Positions 1 through 6,523 of a stretch of 22,849 nt of DNA are shown piece by piece; positions within the stretch are counted from its first letter, which is position 1, and every line of letters starts with the position of its first letter. The stretch is taken from positions 1 to 22,849 of the IMG/VR virus record IMGVR_UViG_3300037180_000023; one strand, given 5' to 3'. Both the position numbers and the translations under genes were made by a program. The notes below the pieces were generated by a model. It ran no database searches. It had not been told where the DNA came from and saw nothing but the letters and a program-made list of their open reading frames with translations. The DNA is from a virus.

Positions 1-39
1 GGGGTCTGGTAGGGGGTCGTTATGGGGGTCAAGAGGGGG
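1..39 (+). other. Four G-tract (G-quadruplex-like) cluster
   Basis: The + strand carries four runs of 4-5 G separated by loops of 7, 7 and 6 bases (tracts at 1-4, 12-16, 24-28 and 35-39). This fits the usual G-quadruplex pattern. On the transcribed minus strand it appears as C-runs in a repeated GACCCCC context just after the stop codon of the nuclease gene. The element may continue beyond the window edge. The motif is visible; folding and any role (replication pause, 3' end structure) are inferred. Confidence 0.5.
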
Positions 40-44
40 TTGTC

Positions 45-899
45 TTAGTGCCTTGTAGGGTCCTTGTGGTAGTCCATGTCCTCCAAAAGCCCTCTCAGGT
101 CGATGCCTTTGCGGCTCGAGAGGCAAGCTTCCGTGTAACTACAACGCCACCGGCAAGTGTCTGCGTTTGGGCTTCTTGGCGGCATGACCCCCTCTCGCGA
201 CCCCCTTTGCAACCCCGTATAGTAGTCCCTAAAAGTGGTCAGCGCTTCGGCCGCGATGATCTCCAGCTCGCGGTCTGTGCGCACGGTGAGTATGCGGTCG
301 AATCGCTCGTCCATCGTCATCTCGCGTTTGAGCTTGTCGGTACGGCACGCGTTGTAGATGATGCCTCGTACATCGATACCTTTATGCCGCAGCAAGTAGA
401 CGTACAGACCCATCTGATCGTCGAAGTCGATCTCCTTGCCTTTGGGTAGGTTCTTGCACGTCTTGTGGTCGACTATCCACAACCCGTCGCCAGCGGAGTG
501 GTCCCGGACGAGCAGATCGATCGTGCCCTTCAACCGGAACGTCGATCGTTTGCCGGATGGCATGGGCAGCCAGTCTTCGACTTTGTGTTCGACCTCGAGG
601 ACTTCCCAGTCCTTGTCCATGCCGTAACACTCGACGTAACCTTCGTACACCCACCGCACGAGTGCGATCTCTTCGTCGCTGAGTTCGGCAGTACCGAGCA
701 CTGCGTCGACGTTCTTAGAGCGCGCCGTCCAGCCGCTAGTGTAGTGCGCCTCCATGACTTTGTGGAACAGGCTACCGCGCGCGAGTGCCGGTCCGGTCGT
801 CGGCGGCTTCCACCGTTCTCCGTACGCCAGGTACGCCTTGAGCCCGCACTGCCGTATCGCGTCGAGCTCCGAGTAGCTAACTACTCTGGTTGCGGTCAT
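45..899 (-). CDS. Cas4/RecB-like PD-(D/E)XK nuclease with Fe-S cysteines
   Basis: This 284-residue protein has the ordered motifs of the RecB/AddB/Cas4 nuclease group. These are G42-x3-H46, D128 in GTIDLLV, D144-x-K146 in IVDHKT, and Q162-x3-Y166 (the QxxxY motif). Cys18 near the N-terminus and a C-terminal cluster, Cys249, Cys253 and Cys259, match the four-cysteine iron-sulfur arrangement of Cas4, AddB and Dna2. The family cuts single-stranded or end DNA during recombination and replication. The start ATG overlaps the primase stop as ATGA, so the two are probably translationally coupled. It is the last gene of the Sak4-SSB-primase operon, which suggests end processing for phage recombination or replication. 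No CRISPR genes are nearby, so a CRISPR adaptation role is unlikely. Family assignment is strong; the substrate is inferred. Confidence 0.9.
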   Translation of the reverse strand: MTATRVVSYSELDAIRQCGLKAYLAYGERWKPPTTGPALARGSLFHKVMEAHYTSGWTARSKNVDAVLGTAELSDEEIALVRWVYEGYVECYGMDKDWEVLEVEHKVEDWLPMPSGKRSTFRLKGTIDLLVRDHSAGDGLWIVDHKTCKNLPKGKEIDFDDQMGLYVYLLRHKGIDVRGIIYNACRTDKLKREMTMDERFDRILTVRTDRELEIIAAEALTTFRDYYTGLQRGSREGVMPPRSPNADTCRWRCSYTEACLSSRKGIDLRGLLEDMDYHKDPTRH

Positions 900-3385
900 G
901 ATCCCCTGCTCCTTTCGAGCACGATTAACGATAAGTGATCCGGCAACTTCCAGTAGTTAGCGCCACCTCCTCCTGTCGCGTACTTATGGTATCTGCGGTC
1001 GAAGCCTTTCTTGCCGCCCGCTCCGATAGCTTTCGCTTGTTGGGTGAGAGCTTCTTCGCTTGTGGTGCGCACTTCGGTGCGTCCGTATTTCAGGTCGGCC
1101 CACCACTCGGCTAGCAGCGACGGGCTGAACCACACGACTTCCTCGTCCGCCACCCAAGCCGGTGTGGCTATCTGCCTTCGAGCGGGGTCTGGGCCCTCTG
1201 GGCGCGATTTGTGTCCCGTGCGCCGGAGGCACTGCGGAAGGATGTCGAGTGTAAGTGCGTTATCATCGCGGCTGTATGCAGCGAGCTGCTCCTCGATCCA
1301 TTCGTCGACGTGCCGGGTGATCCACTCGGAGCTATCACCCATAAGCTCGCGCAGCACCCAGGACCCCATCTTGACGATAGTGAGCTTGTCGGCTTGCCGT
1401 CCACTACCAGCTCTCATCTTCAAAGCTTGTTTCGGGATCTGGTCGATCAGCCGTATCGCTTTGAGTACGAGTGTGCCGGAGTAGTCGGTGAGGTCGGGGT
1501 GGTGCTCCTTCAAGGTGACGATATCCTGCCATTGCACATAGTCGCCACGCAGGCTGTGCCTTCCGACTGGCGACGGCACCTCGAGGTGTACGGATCTATC
1601 GGCTAGGGCCTTCTGGCTCTTGAGACCCAGTGCCTCGCCTGAGATGGCCATCGCGGCGTGTAGCTGCACGTTAACCTGATCCGACTGGTTGAGGGCTTTC
1701 TTAGCGACACTACCGCCGACAGTCGCACCACGCATGAGTTCCCAGTAGTTCTCCAGGTTGTCGAGATCATCGAGCCATACGATCCCGTTCCTATGCGCAG
1801 AGAGATAGTCCCGTAGCGCAGCTTTCGTGAATACGCCTTCCCCTTGATAATTGCCGCTGAGCTCGAGCATGAGAGGGAAGAATCCAGTGGACTTACCGCT
1901 TTCACTTGGTGCCTCCAGGGCCATAATAGGGAACTGGCTGAATACGCCGAACAGTTGCGGCTTCACGAGGCAGGCTGCCCACCAGCTCCCGAATACAGCG
2001 CACACCCGTTCGTGGTGGAAGGTCATTATCTCGCGGAGGATACCTCCGGCTTCGTACTCTTCGCCTTCAAGTCCGTAGCGGTAGGGGGCTCGGCTCTTCA
2101 AGGTAGGATGCGGTCGCAATGCGTCGAAGGGTTGGAAGCCGTCGAGCTTGAGCACACCGTCCATAGTTACAAAGCCGGAGAGCTTGTCGCTCCAGCCGAG
2201 CGTCGTCACGTAGCTCTGCCTCGGTGCGTCTTGAGCTCGCAAGTAGCGTAGCAGACGAGCTCCGTCGTTCATTCCTCGTGGGTGGATACCTTCCGGAGAG
2301 GTGAGACTAACACCGTACTGCGCGAGCCATATTCTGAGTTGCCGTGCGTCGCCGAGTGCCGAAGTCGGCAGGCTGGCCTCGATCACTCCGCCGTCGTGAC
2401 GTCGGATCTCAACCTCGAATGTGGATAGTTCTTCCTCCTCGACAACGGCGAGCACTCGCATGTCGGCGTCCATCCATTCGGAGAGCTCGAGCTGGTACGC
2501 ACCTTCGCCGTCGCGGTTGCGTACCTGAGCGAGGACCCTGGTGTCGCCGGAGATTATCCAGCCGGTGCGCTCCTCCGGTTTGGCGATCCGCCAGTCGCCG
2601 CCCTCATCGGAATCGGCGTCGGCCGGTTGGGCTTTCCCGAGCTTCGCGCGCTCGGCGTTCCAAATGCTGTGGATCAGCTTGTCGATCTCGTCTTCGTCGA
2701 GACCGGGCACTTTCTCAGCTGCTTCGCGCACCATCGCCTCATACGCGTCCTGGTGCGGGATGTTCTTCGCGAAGTGCCCCGCTACTTGCGCGAGCCAGTT
2801 GTTGCGGTTCCCTTCCGTCGGCGGGTTGGCCAGCAGGTGGCTGAGTAGGCTTCGTGGCCCCTTTTCGCCACTTTCTTCCGTAGCGCCCGCCCATAGGGCC
2901 TCCGGGGCGGGTTGCACTGATTCAGGCCCTTTCCCGTCGATCCAGCGGTACTTTCGGCCGCTCGGGTGTATCGACGGGGGCGCGACTACGCCACCGCCTT
3001 CCGCGCGTAGGTCCCACTTCCCGCTCTTTCCTCCTGGCGAGCTCCTCCCGCGATGTGCCTCACCCTCCGCGAGAGAGAAGTAGAAATGTTTGCCCTTGCC
3101 GGTAGACACGCACGCCGTGCGGTCGAGCACGTCGCCGAGCTTATCGCGCCAGTACGCCACGGCCTGGCGATCGTCGCAGTCGAGAACGGCTAGCTTCGAG
3201 ATCGCACCGGTGATGAGGAAGACGTTGCGGTCCTTCCCCTCGAAAGCCTCGCGGATCTCGTCGTCTGTAGCTGGTTCGGTTTGCGCCGACTTCCACGAAC
3301 CCATGGGCGACTTGCCCGCGCGTGGAGCTGGAACGAGACGCCATCCGAGCTTGTGCAGCTCCAGGACTTGGCTGTAATCGAGCAT
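896..3385 (-). CDS. Bifunctional primase-polymerase / helicase
   Basis: An 829-residue, two-part replication protein. Residues about 1-160 look like a prim-pol (AEP-type) domain. They include the acidic metal site LDCDD at 69-72, STGKGKHFYF at 94-103, and DLRAEGGGVVAPPSIHPSG at 125-143, the usual bifunctional primase/polymerase signature. Residues about 180-245 resemble a primase C-terminal helical domain. Residues 480-600 hold a P-loop ATPase with Walker A APSESGKST (492-500), Walker B GIVWLDD (534-540) and a likely arginine finger in ADRS (595-598). It probably primes and unwinds phage DNA at the fork. The ATG at 3385 follows an AGGGGA ribosome site. No replicative DNA polymerase is seen in the window, so either the prim-pol domain or a gene outside it must supply synthesis. 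Domain calls are by motif only. Confidence 0.92.
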   Translation of the reverse strand: MLDYSQVLELHKLGWRLVPAPRAGKSPMGSWKSAQTEPATDDEIREAFEGKDRNVFLITGAISKLAVLDCDDRQAVAYWRDKLGDVLDRTACVSTGKGKHFYFSLAEGEAHRGRSSPGGKSGKWDLRAEGGGVVAPPSIHPSGRKYRWIDGKGPESVQPAPEALWAGATEESGEKGPRSLLSHLLANPPTEGNRNNWLAQVAGHFAKNIPHQDAYEAMVREAAEKVPGLDEDEIDKLIHSIWNAERAKLGKAQPADADSDEGGDWRIAKPEERTGWIISGDTRVLAQVRNRDGEGAYQLELSEWMDADMRVLAVVEEEELSTFEVEIRRHDGGVIEASLPTSALGDARQLRIWLAQYGVSLTSPEGIHPRGMNDGARLLRYLRAQDAPRQSYVTTLGWSDKLSGFVTMDGVLKLDGFQPFDALRPHPTLKSRAPYRYGLEGEEYEAGGILREIMTFHHERVCAVFGSWWAACLVKPQLFGVFSQFPIMALEAPSESGKSTGFFPLMLELSGNYQGEGVFTKAALRDYLSAHRNGIVWLDDLDNLENYWELMRGATVGGSVAKKALNQSDQVNVQLHAAMAISGEALGLKSQKALADRSVHLEVPSPVGRHSLRGDYVQWQDIVTLKEHHPDLTDYSGTLVLKAIRLIDQIPKQALKMRAGSGRQADKLTIVKMGSWVLRELMGDSSEWITRHVDEWIEEQLAAYSRDDNALTLDILPQCLRRTGHKSRPEGPDPARRQIATPAWVADEEVVWFSPSLLAEWWADLKYGRTEVRTTSEEALTQQAKAIGAGGKKGFDRRYHKYATGGGGANYWKLPDHLSLIVLERSRGS

Positions 3386-3399
3386 CGGTCCCCTAAGTT

Positions 3400-3439
3400 A
3401 ACTGTAGGGAGCCGACCCCATGGCCGACCCCCTACAGTT
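3400..3439. repeat. 10-bp inverted repeat between SSB-like and primase genes
   Basis: A perfect 10-bp inverted repeat (AACTGTAGGG at 3400-3409, CCCTACAGTT at 3430-3439) encloses a 20-nt loop. The 9-base sequence GCCGACCCC occurs twice in direct orientation, at 3411-3419 and 3423-3431. It fills most of the 61-bp gap between the SSB-like stop and the primase start. No U-run follows on the minus strand, so it is not a classical terminator. An operator, an mRNA processing hairpin or part of an origin are possible. Confidence 0.55.
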
Positions 3440-3446
3440 GTTACCT

Positions 3447-3980
3447 CTAGAAGAGGTCTTCCTGCGGCTTGGCCTTGGCCTTGCTGCCGCTTCTGTGAGC
3501 GGCTGGCTTCGACTCAGCCTCCTCTTCAACGAGGTCGTCGTCCTCGTCATCATCGTCGTCCTCATCCGCGTCGTCGGCCTCGAAGTCGGGGTCGGCCTTG
3601 GACAGGCGATCGATCTGGTTGGCGATCTCGCCCTTGCGAGCGCCCTGCTGGATGACTCGTGAGCTCACGGTCGCACGGACGATCTCACCGATGAGATCGT
3701 CCGTGTCCGTGTCCGCGTCCGCGTCGACACCGAATGCCTCGAACGCCTCCTTCAGCTTGAACGCGGCGGCCTCGGAGAGGCTTGTATTGTTCCACAGCTT
3801 CCGGTTGACGTACGGAGCCTCGACGACGTCGAACTCCCACGACCAGTACGGACCTGACGGTCCTTCGCGGCTGCCGTCCACGTCGACGAGTCGAACGTGG
3901 TAGACGCCGTCCTCCCGCACCTCAAACGAGCCGCTGGCAGCTGCCACCGAGGCAGCCTTGGCCTTTCCTAGCTTCGGCAT
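3447..3980 (-). CDS. SSB-like ssDNA-binding protein with acidic tail
   Basis: A 177-residue protein. Residues about 17-110 form a beta-rich region (FEVREDGVYHVRLVDVDGS, then YWSWEFDVVE) consistent with an OB-fold. From residue 134 it becomes very acidic (DD/ED tracts to about 157), then basic, and it ends in EDLF. An acidic tail with a terminal aromatic residue is typical of SSB proteins and recruits partners. It follows the Sak4-like gene with a TAATG overlap, a common phage pairing in which SSB and Sak4 act together in annealing and recombination. The start ATG at 3980 is fixed by that overlap. A 14-bp palindrome (3674-3705) and GTCCGT/GTCCGC hexamer repeats lie within the coding sequence for the DADADTDTDD stretch. 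It could instead be labelled DUF669-like; function is inferred from layout and tail. Confidence 0.75.
   Translation of the reverse strand: MPKLGKAKAASVAAASGSFEVREDGVYHVRLVDVDGSREGPSGPYWSWEFDVVEAPYVNRKLWNNTSLSEAAAFKLKEAFEAFGVDADADTDTDDLIGEIVRATVSSRVIQQGARKGEIANQIDRLSKADPDFEADDADEDDDDDEDDDLVEEEAESKPAAHRSGSKAKAKPQEDLF
3674..3705. repeat. 14-bp perfect palindrome with 4-nt loop inside SSB-like CDS
   Basis: The arms at 3674-3687 and 3692-3705 are perfectly complementary over 14 bp around the loop CCGA. The repeat sits inside the coding sequence for TDTDDLIGEIVRA. A perfect stem this long in coding DNA is unusual. It is followed (toward higher coordinates) by short GTCCGT-type tandem repeats. No U-run follows, so termination is not supported. 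It may be a protein-binding site, an origin element or an mRNA structure. Confidence 0.6.
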
Positions 3981-4801
3981 TACTCATCTCCTGCATCGTT
4001 GGCTTCGGCCCAAACCTTGCGGGCCTCCTGTGCTCGTTGCATCACGGGGTCGGACTTGGCGTCCAACTCCTCCTCCACGTACGACAGAATTCTGTCGAAC
4101 GTCGGGTCAACCATCGTCTTCGGAAGGATCTTGAATCGATCCTTCCCACGGTACTTCCCTACGGGCTTGAACAGCCCGCAGTACTGGTCCTCGCCGTACT
4201 CCTCTACGGTCGTGTGGTAGACGATGTCAAACCACCCGTAGATGTCGTTGATGAGGGCTGGAGTGACGGCTGGCCGGTACACTACCCGGCTGTCGTTCTT
4301 GTCGACATCGCGGCGCTCGAGAGCGCTGGCGCCGAAGTGGCAGGGCAGGTCCCGGTACTTGCGGACCAGCTTCCTGACCTGTTCGGTCATGACGCCGTAG
4401 TCCTCCAGAGCGATGAAGTGCTCATCGCGGTCCTTCCCTTGGCGCTCGGCTTTCAGCAGGGCTTTCGCCACCACATCGTCGAGTAGCGCCTTGTGGATTT
4501 CGGTGAACGAGTCCCACACTACTCCTGCGTAGGCGTTGGGATCCTTGTGGAGTTCGGTGTGCAACCTCTTCCATTCGGACTCCAGGCCGGTGTAGGTATA
4601 CTCGCCGTCGTAGATCTCGATGTTGTCCACGTCGACGTTGCATCGCTCGAGAGCGCGTCGCTTCACACCACTCTCCGCGTTGAATACCAGCACCTTACCC
4701 AGGTCTGCCATGTGGGACAGGTGAGTTGTCTTCCCTGTCCCTCCGTCCCCGTACGCCAGGACGTTGAGTGGCTCCTTGAATGAGGTCAAGGGTACGCCCA
4801 T
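3980..4801 (-). CDS. Sak4-like RecA-fold ATPase (recombinase)
   Basis: A 273-residue P-loop ATPase with Walker A GDGGTGKT at residues 18-25, just after a short N-terminus, and Walker B GVVWDSF with Asp97. It is short and has no added domains, which matches Sak4-type phage single-strand annealing/RecA-like proteins. These load on ssDNA with a phage SSB to promote recombination, and an SSB-like gene follows immediately with a TAATG overlap. I chose ATG at 4801 because GGAG lies 5 nt upstream. A longer reading from 4873 would add 24 residues that run into intergenic sequence and have no ribosome site. The gene starts about 90 bp after a terminator, so a promoter is expected at 4802-4888. A TTGACT is present there, but I find no convincing -10 element. 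Confidence 0.88.
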   Translation of the reverse strand: MGVPLTSFKEPLNVLAYGDGGTGKTTHLSHMADLGKVLVFNAESGVKRRALERCNVDVDNIEIYDGEYTYTGLESEWKRLHTELHKDPNAYAGVVWDSFTEIHKALLDDVVAKALLKAERQGKDRDEHFIALEDYGVMTEQVRKLVRKYRDLPCHFGASALERRDVDKNDSRVVYRPAVTPALINDIYGWFDIVYHTTVEEYGEDQYCGLFKPVGKYRGKDRFKILPKTMVDPTFDRILSYVEEELDAKSDPVMQRAQEARKVWAEANDAGDE

Positions 4802-4888
4802 ATCTGCTCCTTCGGTTGGCTGTTTTCTGCCTTGTTCCGGACCTGGGCAGCCCGGAGGGCATCGACAAGTCAACCAGTTCTACCCGAT

Positions 4889-4920
4889 AAAAGGGAGAGC
4901 CCCGCTTACGCGAGGCTCTC
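4889..4920 (-). terminator. Intrinsic terminator of the 5530-4947 operon
   Basis: On the minus strand the 7-bp stem GAGAGCC/GGCTCTC (4914-4920 with 4895-4901) has an inner CGC/GCG stem closing a 4-nt loop. It is followed two bases later by TTTT (4892-4889). It lies 27 bases after the last stop of the small operon and before the Sak4-like gene, which fits factor-independent termination. Confidence 0.8.
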
Positions 4921-4946
4921 GGAGGAGGGGTTGTTGGCTAGGGGGT

Positions 4947-5138
4947 TCAGCGATAGGCGTCGTCCTTCTGCTCTTCGAGCCGCTCGTCTTCGTCGTCCCA
5001 GCCCTGCTGCCACACGCGGCGGTAACCGGGCGATTGAGTCTCGGGGTCGGAACCTCTCAGCTCGCCGCGTCGACGAGCCGTGCCACCGGCGGCGTACGCC
5101 TCTATGACGGGTCCGCGTAGGGGCAGCATGTCGGTCAC
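4947..5138 (-). CDS. Small charged protein, unknown
   Basis: A 63-residue protein that I do not recognise. It is Arg-rich in the middle (TARRRGELRG, residues 19-28) and strongly acidic at the end (WDDEDERLEEQKDD), with no membrane segment or cysteine. I chose GTG at 5138 because it overlaps the preceding stop as GTGA, the junction style used throughout this window. ATG three codons later is an alternative. It is the last gene of a two-gene operon that runs from the promoter at 5571-5622 to the terminator at 4889-4920. A small accessory protein expressed early is the most that can be inferred. Confidence 0.6.
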   Translation of the reverse strand: MTDMLPLRGPVIEAYAAGGTARRRGELRGSDPETQSPGYRRVWQQGWDDEDERLEEQKDDAYR

Positions 5139-5530
5139 GCTGTCACCAGCTTCGGGCTGTAGAGCGTGTAGACGCTGCGGATGATGGCTTCGCTCAACAC
5201 GTTGTCCGACTTGGCGATCGCGAAGAACGCGCCGTTGACGACGTTCCCGTACGTGACTCGCCACGTACGGATCGAGGTGGGTAGAAGCTGGTCGATTCGC
5301 ATAGCGGGTACACTGTCTCCGCCAATATACTCGTCGATCCAGATTTGGTTGGGTCGCATGGTCTCCATCAGTTCGGCAGGGTGACGCCTGGCGGTGGGTA
5401 CGCAGGCGGTGGTGGGCAGTGCAGGTAGATCTGGCCGTTCTGCAGACACGGGCCTGGCAGTGCAGGTAGATCTGGCCGTTCTGCAGACACGGGCTCCTAC
5501 TAGCAGAGCCTTGAGGATAGCGGCGGTCAT
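5135..5530 (-). CDS. Unknown protein containing an out-of-frame tandem repeat
   Basis: The open frame from ATG 5530 (ribosome site AAGGAG, spacing about 6) codes for 131 residues that I do not recognise. It starts MTAAILKALLVGA, then reads a duplicated 39-bp DNA unit in two different frames (RVCRTARSTC, then PVSAERPDLP). The second half, from METMRPN at residue 55, looks like a normal folded protein. That methionine (ATG 5368-5366) overlaps, as TGATG, a stop codon in another frame. That frame reads CLQNGQIYLHC followed by a proline-rich end. The true arrangement may therefore be two genes, a short Cys/Pro-rich protein ending at 5368 and a 77-residue protein from 5368 to 5135, fused or broken by the repeat. 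The promoter at 5571-5622 drives it. Confidence 0.55.
   Translation of the reverse strand: MTAAILKALLVGARVCRTARSTCTARPVSAERPDLPALPTTACVPTARRHPAELMETMRPNQIWIDEYIGGDSVPAMRIDQLLPTSIRTWRVTYGNVVNGAFFAIAKSDNVLSEAIIRSVYTLYSPKLVTA
5415..5494. repeat. 39-bp tandem direct repeat, 41-bp period
   Basis: Positions 5415-5453 and 5456-5494 are identical over 39 bases and separated by two bases. The period of 41 is not a multiple of three, so each added or lost copy changes the downstream reading frame of the overlapping gene. The perfect identity shows a recent duplication, an active slippage site or an assembly artefact. Confidence 0.95.
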
Positions 5531-5570
5531 TTTGGTCTCCTTCGTTTTGTGGTCCCCAACTTCCCCCGGA

Positions 5571-5622
5571 AGTATACTCCTCGCGGGCGCGCGTGTGAAT
5601 ACTCGATTACGACTTGCAATCG
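5571..5622 (-). promoter_or_regulatory. Sigma70-type promoter with upstream dyad box (copy A)
   Basis: On the minus strand, -35 TTCACA (5599-5594), a 17-bp spacer and -10 TATACT (5576-5571). Four bases upstream of the -35 lies a 19-bp box, 5622-5604, with CGATT and AATCG arms around a 9-bp centre. The same arrangement, with identical spacings, recurs at 7818-7869. Both are followed by a similar leader (GGGACCA, then GAAGGAGACC) before the start codon. The expected transcript starts near 5564 and serves the gene at 5530. Confidence 0.75.
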
Positions 5623-5629
5623 GCCGTGC

Positions 5630-5676
5630 AAAAAGAGGCGAACCCCCAGACCGGAGACCGTGGTCGGGGGGTTCGC
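5630..5676 (-). terminator. Intrinsic terminator of the 7773-5781 operon
   Basis: On the minus strand a perfect 10-bp stem, GCGAACCCCC/GGGGGTTCGC (5676-5667 with 5647-5638), has an inner GACC/GGTC stem. It is followed three bases later by five T (5634-5630). It lies about 100 bases after the stop at 5781 and directly upstream of the dyad box of the next promoter. This separates two transcription units. Confidence 0.85.
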
Positions 5677-5723
5677 GCGCTCTGGAGGGGACCAGGGTGC
5701 TTCTCGCCAGGGAGAAGTTGGTG

Positions 5724-5766
5724 GGTGGGGTGCTGCCCCGCGTTAGCGAACGGCAGCATCCCCACC
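5724..5766 (-). other. Strong stem-loop in 3' region of zinc-protein operon
   Basis: GGTGGGG plus TGCTGCC (5724-5737) pairs with GGCAGCA and CCCCACC (5752-5766), giving 14 bp with one bulged T. A short inner CGC/GCG pairing lies in the loop. It starts 15 bases after the stop of the gene at 5781. With a small TTCTC/GAGAA hairpin at 5701-5716 and the terminator at 5630-5676, it makes a compact structured 3' untranslated region. No U-run follows, so it is not a terminator by itself. A stabilised mRNA end or a processed small RNA is possible. Confidence 0.55.
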
Positions 5767-5780
5767 TTAAGTCCGTAAGT

Positions 5781-6230
5781 TTACCGCACTGACACGATGT
5801 CGGCCCACCGTACGTGTCGACAACCACCGTCGCGGGCCATGATCCGCAGGACCTTGCCGCCGTCCGCTCCGGTGTATACGTCGCGGAGTCCGATCGCCTC
5901 GTTGCCGCGTTTGTCCTTGATGTAACCGCAGATGAGCTCCTGCTCGAAGCGGATCCCGTTCATCTCCACCGCTTGCGCGATGGTCTTACCTTGCAGCCGG
6001 TCGCGGAGCTCGCCAAGCGGTAGGTCGATGTCGGGCATCAGCGTCGACCGCTTGCCGGTAGCGATCTTCTCTCGCGTGCGCGGCTTACAGGCTAGGCATT
6101 TCACCCACTTCGTGGCGGCGTACGCGTGCACTACGCACGGTCGGCCGCAGACGGCGCAGGGTACGGTCTTCTTGGGATCCGCGTCGACGAAGACGTGCGT
6201 CTCGAGCGGAGCTGCGATGGCAGTGGTCAT
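5781..6230 (-). CDS. Zinc-ribbon protein, unknown function
   Basis: A 149-residue protein with an N-terminal zinc-ribbon pattern: Cys25-x2-Cys28, then Cys45-x2-Cys48, with Cys32 nearby. It is followed by a basic stretch (KPRTREK) and a mixed alpha/beta C-terminal half from about residue 65. No catalytic motif is visible. The start ATG overlaps the previous stop as ATGA. It is the last gene of the six-gene operon from 7773, and strong hairpins follow it. The zinc ribbon and basic segment suggest nucleic-acid or protein binding, but I do not recognise the family. Confidence 0.7.
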   Translation of the reverse strand: MTTAIAAPLETHVFVDADPKKTVPCAVCGRPCVVHAYAATKWVKCLACKPRTREKIATGKRSTLMPDIDLPLGELRDRLQGKTIAQAVEMNGIRFEQELICGYIKDKRGNEAIGLRDVYTGADGGKVLRIMARDGGCRHVRWADIVSVR

Positions 6231-6523
6231 GCCAGTCCTGCCTCTCGTAGGTCGTCGCGGGCACTGAGTCTGCCTAGCCGCGTGACGGGCACCACGGGGC
6301 CCCCCGCGTACCCGGCCACTCGTCCGCCTTCGGCTATCACCTGCTCAAAACCTAGGTCCAGCATAGCCTGCCGGTAGTAGGGCATGCTCTGGCCCTTGCG
6401 CTCCCCCAGCGCGGCGGCGACAGCGCTTCTGGACGGCTTGACTCCCTCGGCCAGCATGGCCAGGATGATGCTCGCAGTCTTGTCCCTCACGGGTGTATCG
6501 TACGTGCGGGTCTTCCCACTCAT
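6227..6523 (-). CDS. Possible helix-turn-helix protein
   Basis: A 98-residue protein. Residues about 14-60 (TASIILAMLAEGVKPSRSAV, then AAALGERKG) read like a helix-turn-helix of the kind in which an alanine-rich helix is followed by a recognition helix. The rest has a short beta-like GGRVAGYAGGPVVPV stretch resembling a wing. It may therefore be a winged-helix transcription factor controlling this operon or the paired promoters, but no family is recognised. It overlaps both neighbours by 4 bp (ATGA at each end), so its start is well fixed. Confidence 0.65.
   Translation of the reverse strand: MSGKTRTYDTPVRDKTASIILAMLAEGVKPSRSAVAAALGERKGQSMPYYRQAMLDLGFEQVIAEGGRVAGYAGGPVVPVTRLGRLSARDDLREAGLA

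Noticed and set aside
45-899. Cas4-like nuclease as part of a CRISPR system
   Set aside because: No repeat-spacer array or other cas gene is in the window; the neighbours are phage replication genes.
4802-4888. TTGACT before the Sak4-like gene as a promoter -35
   Set aside because: No acceptable -10 lies 16-18 bases downstream, and the dyad box of the other promoters is absent.
5394-5792. Long + strand open frame over the repeat and hairpins
   Set aside because: It spans a promoter, a terminator and the opposite-strand gene, and has no recognisable protein features.
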